Below are positions 26,047-38,101 of a stretch of 64,000 bases of DNA, piece after piece. The notes beneath the pieces were generated by a model. The model was not told where the DNA came from and searched no databases. It saw only the letters and a list, made by a program, of their open reading frames with translations. The stretch lies in NCBI GenBank assembly GCA_022829145.1, contig CM040745.1, forward strand, positions 23,528,906-23,592,905, in the 5' to 3' direction. The number at the start of each line of letters is the position of its first letter. The first letter of the stretch is position 1. Origin of the DNA: Albula goreensis (taxonomy: Eukaryota; Chordata; Actinopteri; Albuliformes; Albulidae). A program made the position numbers and the translations under genes.

Positions 26047-26167
26047 TGACCTTCGTGGCAATTTTATTCTCCTGGCGAAGACTACAGTTGGAAGCTGAGC
26101 CCAGCAGTGGTGCTTTCTACATAACCACATACGAGAAGCGCTTTAAGTAAAGGAGGGATTTTTAAAG
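26040..26167 (+). other. cycs: Probable 5' non-coding exon 1 of cycs
   Basis: The segment ends at 26,167 in TTAAAG followed by GTAATT, a good splice donor, and the coding exon of cycs begins 6 nt after a TTTACAG acceptor (ending 27,087). Vertebrate somatic CYCS has the same plan: a non-coding exon, then a coding exon split at Gly56. The left boundary is a guess. Confidence 0.55.
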
Positions 26168-27093
26168 GTAATTATTATGATTCTGTTTTAATGCATTACA
26201 GTTATGTGTTTCATTTGATTATGTTACAAGAATTACGCTGAGGCAGGAATGAGCGCCACGCTGTAGTCCCCTAGCTTGCGAGGCCTGTCCTTGTGTAGAG
26301 CCTGGGAAAAAGTTTCGTAAGCCATGTACTGGCTACTTAAGGCTATGTATGAGCAACAAAACATGTAGGGCTCCATTGTGTTGTCTGGAGTGAGTACTTA
26401 GACTTGTGAATGTGATTCTTACCATATTGACACGTTTAAGTAACATAATATGACGTGAACGTATCAATTTAAATTGAGATTCCCTACGAGACGTTCAGTA
26501 AAACGGCGTGTTAGCAGGTAGTTCACGCTAGCGACCTAGGAAGCGCTGCGCTTTTGTAAGGTCGCTCTTAGCAGAAAAGTGAGGTTTGTTGATCTAGTGT
26601 AGGTTATGTAATGTTCAAAAGTTTTTCTGCTTAAATTAGGAACCAATATGAAACAAGGCGTGTAACGTTATATAGATAGTTTGTGCTTGTGAGCTGTTAA
26701 GAGATTACTTAGATTCAGCGACTGTAAAGGAAGAGTTCTTCGTGGTTACCCAATCGGTCGCTTCCCGACCTTGTTAGGTCTTGTCCCTGAAGGACAGAAG
26801 CTCCTCGTCGTATAACCCGATTTTCGGAATTCCGGTCTCAAAGAATAATTATAATTGATGTGCTTTATCCAGCCTACGGACATTGAGTTTTTTCTTTGTG
26901 AGATAAACGTTACCAAAGCGAATCGTGTTAGTTAACGTTAGACATTCAGTATTTGGCAGCTGCTCGGTAATTTACTGGTCCGTTGACAGTTTGTACTGTA
27001 ACTTATTATACTTGTTACGCTTTAGCCAGATTTACAATCAGTGTTTGGATTATTTTCACGGGAATGTTTTATTATTAATATTTACAGAAAGCC

Positions 27094-27262
27094 ATGGGCG
27101 ACGTCGCAAAAGGAAAGAAAGTGTTCGTTCAGAAGTGTGCGCAATGCCACACAGTGGAACAGGGTGGAAAACACAAAGTCGGCCCTAACCTCTGGGGTCT
27201 GTTTGGGCGAAAAACGGGACAGGCTGAAGGCTATTCATACACGGATGCAAACAAGAAAAAAG
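27094..27262 (+). CDS. cycs: cycs coding exon 1
   Basis: Codes [20 protein letters not shown] onward to the first base of Gly56. Donor AAAAAAG then GTAATT. Confidence 0.95.
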
Positions 27263-27515
27263 GTAATTAATGTCCAGATCACGCACAATGCGTTAATTTT
27301 GTTAAATGTTGAAAATTGAAAGTTGCCGCTTCATTAAATATTCACACTCAGAACAACCTTCTTTTTCAGGCATCGTTTGGGGAGACGCTACACTTACTAC
27401 TTATTTGGAAAACCCCAAGAAGTACATTCCGGGAACAAAGATGATCTTTGCTGGCATCAAGAAGAAGGGAGAACGAGCTGATCTAGTTGCATATTTGAAG
27501 TCAGCAACCTCTTAG
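27094..27515 (+). CDS. cycs: Cytochrome c, two coding exons
   Basis: Carries electrons from complex III to complex IV in the mitochondrial intermembrane space and triggers apoptosome assembly with APAF1 when released. CDS joins 27094-27262 and 27370-27515: 315 nt, 104 codons plus TAG, so 103 residues after removal of Met, as in tuna. The haem site CAQCH gives Cys14, Cys17 and His18, and PGTKM supplies Met80; [15 protein letters not shown] and [20 protein letters not shown] are the conserved core. The intron splits Gly56 in phase 1, as in vertebrate CYCS. No presequence, as expected. Context ATGGGCG with C at -1 and G at -3 supports the start. Residues 60-66 read GDATLTT, unlike the NENTLME of tuna. 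The intact intron argues against a processed pseudogene. Confidence 0.96.
27370..27515 (+). CDS. cycs: cycs coding exon 2 with stop codon
   Basis: Codes [18 protein letters not shown] to the C-terminal LKSATS; TAG at 27,513-27,515. Acceptor CTTTTTCAG. Confidence 0.95.
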
Positions 27516-27517
27516 AA

Positions 27518-27523
27518 AATAAA
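27518..27523 (+). terminator. Candidate polyadenylation signal AATAAA of cycs
   Basis: AATAAA lies 2 nt after the cycs stop codon. Use of this site would give an almost absent 3' UTR; an ATTAAA at 27,659-27,664 is a more ordinary alternative. Confidence 0.3.
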
Positions 27524-29729
27524 TATTTTGTCTTAATTTATATGAATTTTCCTTAAGTAATGTTTACTTAATCTTTCAGCAAGACACATCCTGTGGTTTT
27601 AATCTTTCAGGAAGGCCTGTTTTTTTTATGTGCTATGCCTTAAGTCTGTCACCAGACAATTAAATGAAGAACATCCAATGCCATAATTTCAATATATGCC
27701 ATTAACTGTGCCATCACTAGTGAGAGACCAGTGTGCTGCCTTGAACAGTGTTCAGAGTGGTTATTGCAGGTCCTGCAATGTCTCCCAATATGATGAAGCT
27801 ATGATGGTACCTCCTGGTTTCACAGGTGCTATTGATCTTAAATTATTCATTGTACAAATACTTTATTCCAGAGGGCGCTGGGTGTTTTTGAAATAGCTGT
27901 AAATACATTGGATGTGGTGTACCAAGGAATTTCATGAAACAATTGATTGTAATTTTTTTTGTTTTGTTATGTCTCCTGTGGGAATGACTTGAAGGAATGG
28001 CATAGTAAACATTGTTAGGAATCTGGCATAGTAAAAGTTTGTTAGAACCATTTCAATTCATTTCACCTGGACTGTTGTTTAACCTGAATGTTTTTTCTTA
28101 TGTTTCTTAAACTGTAACAAAGTCTTACTGGCTATCATATAAAGCCATTGCCTCATCCACCTGGCCATAACTGTAGAAGTAAATCCTTCTGGATAATGTG
28201 ATACATTTGCATGAAATGTTTAGGGGTGGAAAATTCATGTATTTGAAGCCTTATATTAAATTACTGTTTTTTGAAATCGTGAATCGTGTTTGTGCCTTTA
28301 AACTGGGACCAATGGGAGAGACTGTGCACATAACTACTGCAATATGATAAAAATCTGCTATTCAATCAACATTTGTCCTGTGGCTCACAATTGAATACAA
28401 GTTTTTATCATCCTCACTCACCATTGGGTGAGGTCACCAAACTGGTCTTGTAGAAAAATGAAGCACAATACTCTTTCTCAGTCGTAAATAAGCTCCGGAC
28501 AAATGCTAATTCAATCTTGACCCTCACTTTATCCAGAGATTACCTGAAACAAACTCAGCATATACAGGAGTCCCCCACTTATGAGTTCGATTACTACTAC
28601 TGACCTAATTACTCCCAAAGCAGAACAGTGACCACTGTTATGTTAATGTTGTATATGGCTTTCCAACCTGTAAGTCTTCCAAAGGTTTCAGCGAGACTGG
28701 CAGGCATCCCCTTTCAAAATCCTTCAAAAAAGGAGACAATATATGATGTTCATCAAACAATCATGATGAATATTGTGTTGATCCCCAAAACATGGCTAGG
28801 GAGTAAGGGACTCCCTACAGACATATATATATTTACATAAATATAATGAATGTGCTGATGTAACTACCCATATTTATGCTGTCCGATTTTGTGTTCTCCA
28901 CTATCCACCCCTATGTGATGTATACAGACTTCTGTGTGTTCCTGCTGTTAGCCACTCTGTTGGTAGTTGTGTCATCAGACAATAATAATGATATAACCCA
29001 ATCATCTGGTGCTTCATTAAACCTTTGTCAATTGTCATTTGGCAGTGAATGTAATCTGGTTATCAAATAGGATAACAGGACTGAGTAGAAGCTTACTTAA
29101 TCATGGGTGGGAGGTAGGATTGCAGATGAGTTTTTACCCAACAAAGGCTTATGTAAGACAGAGTATACCAAATATTTGATTTCAGTGCTTGTAGTATGAA
29201 ATATTTTCAATTCTTTTGAAAATGATTTGCCATAACATAAAAAGTGGCAGCAATAAATCAGGTAAATTAAAACTAGAAAAAGTAATTTGTCTTATCAAAG
29301 GAAATACCTCAGAATGAGCCTGGATGAAACACACATGGTCAGCCCAGCTATCAAGCCCATGTAGCTATAGCAGCACCTAGTGGAAAATGTACAGAATTAC
29401 ACATTATTACACAACCCAATTTTGTAAGCACTTGAATAAGCACTTAAATAACATAAAAATGTTCCACACACTAGTGAAGCTTGTCATATGGATTTACATC
29501 TGTCACATCTGAACTGGCATAGTGTATGTTAGGCATGATTTTTCCCCTTTTGTTTTGTCTTTTTTAACTATATTTTTGATCAGAATTTGTATCTGACTAT
29601 TGTATCAGACACTTGGAGCACATGTTGTCCCTTTGTGTCAGTAACTTTTGTATAACACATGGATAACTGAAATGCATTGTTAAAAACAGGTTAGAAAGTG
29701 TTCTTAAGCACTTTTATATATATATAAAA

Positions 29730-29822
<93 letters not shown>

Positions 29823-30222
29823 AGTCTAGAATGATCCTATGACCTAGCTTGCTAGCTCTCTAGTTTTATGTTAATGATCTCTTGTAACTTCTTGTAATGA
29901 AGTTTTTTTTATATATATAGGGGCATTGGCTGTTACATCTCTGATAGTGACCATTGATTATGTATTACTGACCTCTGGCACTTCCAGGATAACATAGGCA
30001 TTTCTGAAATTGTTTACAAAATCAGACATGCAAAACAGGAGGGCCAGTGAAACCATCTGAACAAGGCACTTGCATGCCCTTGAGCTGCTAAGTGCACAAT
30101 GATTCACTATGCGTGAACATATACCATTTATAGTTTTAAGGTGCCAAAATAGAATGATATACATGTAATTAACAAAATCATTGATGGACAAATGACACCA
30201 CAATGCCAATTAATTTGTCACA
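27524..30222. other. cycs 3' UTR and intergenic sequence
   Basis: No further coding exon seen. The first several hundred bases probably include cycs 3' UTR. A TA/TG repeat block lies at 29,711-29,820. Confidence 0.5.
29711..29820. repeat. Perfect 20-bp AT palindrome followed by long (TG)n
   Basis: CTTTTATATATATATAAAAG (29,711-29,730) is a perfect palindrome and is followed after 4 bp by about 86 bp of nearly pure TG. The combination can adopt cruciform and Z-DNA forms and is expected to be length-polymorphic. Confidence 0.9.
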
Positions 30223-30491
30223 TGCCAAATGTGGTCATTAAAAGTGCCTCAGAGGTAAACTGATTGATAACATGTTTTTACAGCTTGAAGCTGACGCTTA
30301 ATAATAATGCACTGTTTTTCAGAAGATCAACTTAAGGTTACTTGACATGCTGTGTAAGAAGTGCCAGGCCCAGAGGGGTATAGGGAAAGCTGCATGACAG
30401 TCCGAGTTGTAGGGTAGTGGAAACCCAACATTGTCAAGTAACCTTAAAGTTCAGTTTACCTCTGAAGCACTGTTAATGACCACATTGGGCA
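30223..30491. mobile_element. Foldback/MITE-like element with 41-bp inverted repeats
   Basis: The outer arms 30,223-30,263 and 30,451-30,491 are inverted copies matching at 38 of 41 positions. Inside them 30,332-30,347 and 30,432-30,447 form a second, perfect 16-bp inverted pair. There is no coding capacity. This nested symmetry is typical of non-autonomous foldback elements. I could not assign a family or a clear target duplication. Confidence 0.6.
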
Positions 30492-31453
30492 TATGTAAAC
30501 ACACACTCACCTATACACACCAAACCACTATGACAGCCTTTTCAGGAACAACCAGAATTCTGTTCTGCATCATCATCCAGATAACACACCAAAACACACC
30601 ATGCACAAAACACTGCTTTATCTGGCACCAGAGACAAAACTATTTGTAGGTGTAGAAAGTAGCTAGACTGGTGGGACCAACATAAGTTACATGAGTAAAC
30701 ATGAAGAGAAAACCAAACCTGCCGTATTGGTAAGATGAAATGGAAGTGTTGAGTCATTCGGAAATGCAGCAGAACACTGATAAACAACCCTTACATTGGT
30801 AATGGAAACAGCATGTCCCTCAGAGCTGTAACAACAGCAACTATCATCTGTAAATCCATAAAAAATAGTTTTGTTTGCAGCAAAAGCCAATACTTCTTCC
30901 AGAATGGAGCTTGTGGAAAATGAAGACATAGTTAACCACTGAGGAAAAACAGGAAATGCTATCTATTTTTCTTCAAAGCCACACTCAGACCATGCATAGC
31001 TACACAGGATCTGTGTGTTACGTTACAATATCCCATTAAACCTGATGGGACTGCTAGGTATGTTAACTATGTATGTCAATTATATGTAGATTCACTTACT
31101 GGTTTAAGATGTAATATCATAGCTAATAATATGGTTATATTGGGTGAATAGAAGGTATAGTTAAAAATATAAGGACATATGTGGGTATATGCATATAGAT
31201 ATATTATATATAACGGGAAACCATATTGGGAATCTTGAAAACTGCTCAGTTACTTAATTGTTCGTCATTACATTGGTCTCAAACCCATCAGGCTATCAGT
31301 GTTGAACTAGCCTGAAATAACATCAGTCTTGTTTTAGATTTGTTAATTTAAGATGGCTATATCTACAATGCTGCCTGTCAGTACACCATGGTTTTACCTT
31401 TCTGCTTTGCAAAGAGAGTGTACCTTAACCACTTCCAGGAGGTCTTCTAAGTA

Positions 31454-32025
31454 CAGTGAACCCCCAGTTTTTCACGGTTCAGTTATCACCGATTCACTTT
31501 TACACGGTTTTTTCATTGGAACCTAACTATTTTTACAATGAGGGAAATCCCACTTTATCGCGAAAAAATCGGCTATTATATTTGATGAAATACAAGCTAT
31601 ATCGAGGCGTGGGTTGAGGAAATACCCAGACGTATTGGTTGGTGGCACACAATTGGCTGGAGCCTTACCAGTAGCCAGTCCAAACACTCTTTATCCCCAT
31701 CACCATGTTCTTCAAGACAACTCCACCTACAACTCCAGCAGCAGCAGCGCCTGATGAAGAGGCGCCCTCTGAAGAGCTGTAAATGCTCTCCTTCACTGTG
31801 CAGTACATCATCATCAGCAGCATCGTACTGCACAGCTACTTCATCATCTTCATTCATCTCATCCATCATCAGTGATTACCTGTACTGATGTTTCAGTACA
31901 GTTCATTAAATAGATTAACAGAGACAATAAATATGCATTTTAGGGGTAGCGTCAATATAATGCGGATTTTAGCGCTTCACGGGTGCCTTTGGAACATAAC
32001 CCCGTGCAAAACTGGGGGTTCACTG
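31454..32025. mobile_element. Tc1/mariner-superfamily (pogo/Tigger-like) non-autonomous element
   Basis: 572 bp flanked by TA dinucleotides (31,452-31,453 and 32,026-32,027). The ends are inverted repeats starting CAGTGAACCCCCAGTTTT and matching at 23 of the first 24 positions. TA target duplication and CAGTG termini point to the Tc1/mariner superfamily; Tigger/pogo is my best guess. The interior has only a 90-codon minus-strand frame (31,597-31,869), acidic at its start, which I cannot identify. No transposase, so it would depend on a partner element. Confidence 0.75.
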
Positions 32026-32027
32026 TA

Positions 32028-33280
32028 TAGTACAACCAAACATAGTACCATCAGTTAAGCAGTTTAAATGCCTGCAAAATACAGTACAAATTTCCAGTTC
32101 TATACAAAACTAGGTACAAAACAAATAATAATTTATATTTGATTTATTAATGGATAGATTTATGAGTTAGTAAATCGATTGATAAAAGTTACCAAACAAT
32201 ACCTTTGTTCCGGCTTCTGACATACTACCAAGTATCTCCACCAGAGGCCGCTAAAACTACATTTCTGTCCCTCTTTTCTGGAGTATGTTTGGCGATCCTT
32301 GAGAAGAGTTGACTGACCTGATAATTAAATAATAAATAATAAATATGTCAAAAGGCATTTAAAATTTGATAATAAATAAGTCAAAAGGCATTTAAACTAT
32401 CTCACAATTTCAAGGACCAAAATTTAAGTTGACAGTGTTAAACTCATTTAACCAATACCTTACTCTATACTCAAGGATGTTTTAATAATTTTATCCCACG
32501 ACTGTGCATTGCATACATTAATATTTGCATACAGAAGAAATAAAGCGCCATTTTAAACCAATATAAGACATGAAAATATAGTTCATAAACACCCATGCAT
32601 CAGAATCGCGGCTGGATATTGGAAACAGACAATTTTGAAAACTGCTGTGTTTACTTGTAATTGTTGTTGTTTAACTACCATGGTCAAATATTTAATTGGA
32701 TTGTAATACTAACAAATTATTAGGTAATATTTCCAGTCACAGACACACAGCACTTCAATCTTGCTTTTTTAATTAAATTGTCATACGTGTCATTGCTGAG
32801 GACCTGACTTTGGAAATTATTGTGCACCTGTGACATTTTGGGAATGTAACGTACAAGGAATGTTAATCCAAACAATGAAGCATTCTGCATCTTGACTTCT
32901 GCAAGCAGACAACAACTACGTTTAATTAAGGAGGTAAGAATGTGGCGAAAAACCTTGACTACAGTGGAAATGAACAACGTCACTTTGGCTCTTGGGAGGA
33001 TCCACTCTTGCTATCTCCACTGGCTCAGCTCAGCTCGGTGGCTTCGGTGCGGGAGGCTGTTCAGGTTCGTGTTGGAAATTCAACTACCAACGGCTCACAC
33101 ACCATAGACAGTGGTCGAATCGAGAGTGTGAGCTACTTGGAGCAGATGGACGAATGAAACGAAGTGGCATTTTCACCATCCATTTTATGTTCATATGTTG
33201 CTTCATTTAATAATTTTTCAAAATGCATTGTTGACATTAACTTTTCCGACTTCATGGTTTAGTTAGAATTGTTTTTCGAC
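32028..33280 (+). other. pde11a upstream region / 5' UTR
   Basis: No coding exon. An AT-rich stretch at 32,320-32,395 contains two copies of a unit around GTCAAAAGGCATTTAAA. A donor-like GAG/GTAAGA at 32,932-32,937 and a possible acceptor GGTTTAG just before 33,262 suggest a 5' UTR intron, but either could be chance. Short ATG frames at 32,892-33,210 would be upstream ORFs if transcribed. Confidence 0.4.
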
Positions 33281-34072
33281 ATGGCAAACATGGCAGTTCC
33301 AAGTTTGGACTTTGCAGATGTTGAGGAGTTTCTTGATAAACACCCAGAACTATTTGAAGACTATCTGATTAGGAAAGGAAATCAAAGCATGGTGGAAAAA
33401 TGGCTCAAAAATCACCAAACGAGAAAAACTACAGTGAACACTATGACGGACCCGGACAAGTCCAATGTCAGCAGGGAAAGCTGGGCGAGCAAAGGTGATG
33501 GGTTACAGAGAAGAGCATCGCAGAAAGAGCTGAGAAAAACTTTCGCCAGGTCGAAGGCAGTAAATGCAAACAGGACATATGATGAGCATGTAAATTCGAG
33601 GGCACAGGAACCTTTGACTAGTATGAGAAGAAGGGCTCTATTGAGGAAAGCCAGCTCTCTTCCACCAACCACTGCTCACATCCTGAGCGCTCTTCTGGAA
33701 TCCCGAGTGAACATACCTCAGTACCCATCTACGGCCGTAGACTTCAAGTATTACCTCAAAGAGCACAATGAAAGGGAGTTTTTCTTGGAACTGGTGAAAG
33801 ACATTTCCAACGACTTGGATTTAACCAGCCTCAGTTACAAAATCCTTGTTTTTGTCTGCATTATGGTCGATGCTGACCGATGTTCCTTGTTTCTAGTGGA
33901 AGGCACTGCGAATAAGAAAACTTTAGTGTCGAAATTCTTCGACGTTCACGCAGGTACCACAGTATTGCCGTCATTGAGTAGCTCGGATGAAGTGCAGGTA
34001 CCATGGGGAAAGGGAATCATTGGATATGTTGCTGAGCATGGAGAAACAGTTAATATTCCCGATGCCTATCAG
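33281..34072 (+). CDS. pde11a: pde11a coding exon 1
   Basis: 264 codons: N-terminal region beginning [19 protein letters not shown], the two phosphorylation-type motifs, and the first part of GAF-A to NIPDAYQ. Donor CAG then GTGTGT; phase 0. The frame is open further 5' to 33,269 but without an ATG. Confidence 0.94.
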
Positions 34073-37000
34073 GTGTGTTACATAACGTTTTATGGTGCAG
34101 TACTGCATGCTTTCTCTATTTCTTTTAAATTCATGCGCATCCAAAAGTGCAGGTAGTGGCAATACAAGTAATTATTAGCCTACAGTTGCTGATGGTGAAA
34201 ATGATGATGATAATGATGAGCAGCAGCATCACCGTTGTCGTCATCGTCATCATCATCATCATCATCGTCATGCTTGTCCCTAATGCTAGGGGAGGATACT
34301 GGTCTAAGACTACGGTTGAAGAGCAGCTGAGTAATTTACGGTTGGGAAGTAATGTCGAGCTCGCGTATTAGTTTTGGGATGTCCATCAGCATGTTATACT
34401 TTACATTTCCGAATCCCCAGCTGCAGTATGTTTACAAGTTTACAGGATCAAAGGGAAGGATAGCCTGATTTTGGGACTCTTGTAGTAGTGTAGGATTAAA
34501 AACATACATGGGCCTTTTTGATAATAATGTGGTATTAGTTGTAAAAATATGGCAGCCCTGAGATCGATAAATACAATTTTCACGTGTTCACATCTGAATT
34601 AATATTGTAACACCGGAACCATGAGACAGTGCATACTGTAGTATGAATAAAAGTGTTAGACATTAACTCAAGTGCAGCAATAATTAGCCTGTAACTATAA
34701 TTTCTCGTAAAATGACCATAGGCATTGGGAATGATGAGGTGCAGACAGCTCCACGATAAAGAGATTACAATGAGGATGTATGTTGAATACTAACTTACTC
34801 TGATGTACCTACTCTGCCAATAAAATGTGGTATATATACCTAATATTGATTTGTTTTCTCCTACCCTGTTAAGTACATCAAGATACTAGGTACAACGCGT
34901 TCTTTGAAGTGAGAAATAGTTTAATATATACTTTAAATTAATATGGTATTTTGCATATTAGTTAAGATGTGTCTGTACAATATTAGATTTATATATAAGT
35001 AATAATTGTGGTAACAGTAGAACAATAGTATTTTCTATATGTAACCCCTTCTTATATAGTATTATTAAACTGAAAGTATATCAGGCTGAAGTAATGTAAA
35101 TGGGGTTCAAAAGCCAGGTTGTAAGGAAGTTCAGAGTGAAAATTTAAAGGTGTCTCTAAGTTAAAACTTCATTGTATTGCTTCTGTGTAATTGTGTTTTT
35201 TCATAACTTGTAATTTATTCAGTACTACCAAGCTAACTTACTGGCTACCTGCTGGTTTTTAGAGCTAGCTAAATGCTGACAGTTAGCTCTTACCTAATAT
35301 TACAAACATACTGCAGCCAAATTCATTTGTTCTGGCCCTGACTCTCCACATTGTACTCCGTAGCCTTAGGCACCAGATTACTATGATCACACAAAGAATT
35401 TGGTCAGTGCTATGGATTCTCTAATGGCCACTCTTGAGTTAGGACCCATAATAAACATACAATAATATTATCTGCAGTTGTGGGTTAGGCCTAGACTTAC
35501 TCAAGGGTTTTAGAAAGAGGGCATTGGTTTAGTTGTATTTACCAGTAAATAGAAAACGATATACCTCTACCATGTAGAACGACAGAATCATGAACTATAC
35601 ATTTTCTTTCTGGGTGTTGTTCTTTCCCATTGAATGCAGGACCGTCGCTTCAGTGATGAAATTGACAAGCTGACAGGATACAAAACAAAGTCTCTGCTGT
35701 GCATGCCCATTCGAAACAGTGATGGGGAAATAATTGGAGTGGCTCAGGCAATCAACAAAGACCCTGGGGGGTCTCTTTTCACTGATGATGATGAAAAGGT
35801 AACTGCATTTGATTATATTAAATTATTTGAGAATGTATAAAATGTCTTCCCTGGTGATTAAATTTTTCACACATAGATCTACATACACACAGTTTACAGA
35901 AATTTATACTACACATTTGTGACAATTCTACAGATAGTCTCTGAGTAGTCTAGTCATTTAGTAGCTTGCTCTGTATGAAATAAGGGTACCGTGTGCTGGA
36001 ACACTGAGCACTGAGCAGGGGAGGCCTCTCTGTGTCCCGGTTTTGATTGGCTGTGGAGCATTCCCCCTCTTTTTATGGGAATTAGTTATGCAATTAAGTC
36101 CATGAGGCAGAAAACACATGAAGGAGATTGATGGGCCAATATATATTTTATAAAGCCATTAAGCATTTCTAATTTCAGACGGTTGTTGAAATGATCCATA
36201 TAATGCGTTTATGTCCTGTAAATTTTGGTATCTAGTAAAAATTCATGCTATTCCATCCAACCAGGTTAACCAAATATATTTTTCTGAACAGTGGTAATAA
36301 TTGTTGTTGGTGATAAGCAAGGAGGCAAATATGTGTGAGGCTTAAAACTATTTAAGTGGTTTTGCATGATCAAGTTTTAAATAAAATGTATCAACAACTA
36401 AAATTGAAATTCTTGAAATTGAAAAAGAACTGAAATTCAATCTTACCAGAAGATAATCAAATTGACATTTCCTCCAGATTCCATGTATGATTTCTTGTGA
36501 AAGCATACATGGTCAAAGACAAGTATTTCTGGTGATGTCCTTTGCATTTTGCAACTACCTGGACAAATGAGCATCCCTGTGATTTATCTGGTAAGTGATC
36601 ATCCTCCTGGAAGGAGACGTGGCATGCCATGCCTCTGTTAAAAGGTAACACTGTCTTTTATTTAACAGCACTGCAAGTCTTTATAAAAAGGTTAGAGGTG
36701 CAAGGCCAGGGTGGGCTGAATTTGAGTGTGTGGAAACTCTTTCTAATTATTTTCCAGTTGCCATTGATATGAGCCCGGTTTTCCTTGATGATTTCCTGGA
36801 CATTGTTATTTCTTTGTTGAAGCCAAAAATTCTAGCTCATACCAATACATGTGTCAAATTAAATGGGCAGTTTTGCCATCCGTAAATGTTTAGTAAGTAT
36901 ACTGTAGGCATTATTAACAAAGAGAGGGTGACATTTCTCACTCAGTCAGGAAGGAGCTGAGCCTGACAGAGATAGCCTTATCTGCCTTTTCCTGGGGTTG

Positions 37001-38060
37001 AAGAAAACAACCTCAGCTTGAGTTCATTAGTCTGTCTCATGAAGCAGTTTGCACTACATGTGTATCACAGGATCATAAGAGCTCAGATGCCTGGTAATGG
37101 GACAGGCAACTCAGGGGTTTTGCCAGGTCTCATTGACTGTTTCAAAATATGCTGTTAGACAGTAATGATTGGATCTGTAGCAGCTGCTGCTGAGCATTCA
37201 GATAAAGCATACTGATTCATAACGAACTATAATATGACACAGTAACCCAGTGATTTGCTCTACAGTACAGCAGCAGAGAAGCATGATGGGCTATGTTATT
37301 CCTATGTATCCCAAAGAAACAAAAAACCCCACATAGTTTTTAAGTAAAGTTTTTATGTGTGTGTGTGCGCTTCTGTGTGTGCTGTACCTTGACTATTACT
37401 GCAGCCTGGACAGCATGTAATTAAATTCAGTGAGCTGTATCTATTTGAAAAGTGCCATGTGCTTCATGTAGTGCAATTAAAATAATAGCACATTTGTGCA
37501 AGTGATCCCTTTTCCCATCATTTCAGAACAGAATCATTCATATAGTTGTGACAGTGCAAAGTGCTGTCTCTGTTTGCAAATTATGAAAACTGCATGTGAC
37601 AGCTCCCCACTGGTACAGAGGGTGTGATGTGGTAAAATACAGACTCTGCTATTGAGACCTGCAGTTGATGCAGTGAGAGCATTATGCAGTGAGAGCATTA
37701 CCCTGATGACTGGAGGTGCGGACTGTATCTCAGTGACTCAACACTGACATTGTCACCAAGATGAAAGATGCTCAGTCTCTTCTACTGGCAGGATGAAATA
37801 TATATCAGAAACCCAACAAAACTGCTGATTTTGTCATTTAATGCTTGGCTGAATGTTATGATCATTTGAGTGTGAAGGGTAGTTGAAGTGAATTATGCTG
37901 ATACATGACAGCTGGAATCAGAGGAGCAGCACACATTTGTTTTCTGGTGTGACAGCTGTCAGAGTTCAGTGGAGCTGCAGGTGTTTGGTAGGCACACAGT
38001 AAATGACACCATACATGAAACACTATATCGTTCAGCTGATTGGCTGCACTCATCTTGACA

Positions 38061-38101
<41 letters not shown>

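Noticed and set aside
31597-31869. Transposase in the MITE
   Set aside because: The 90-codon frame lacks a DDE/DDD catalytic pattern or helix-turn-helix and is too short; it is an uncharacterised interior.
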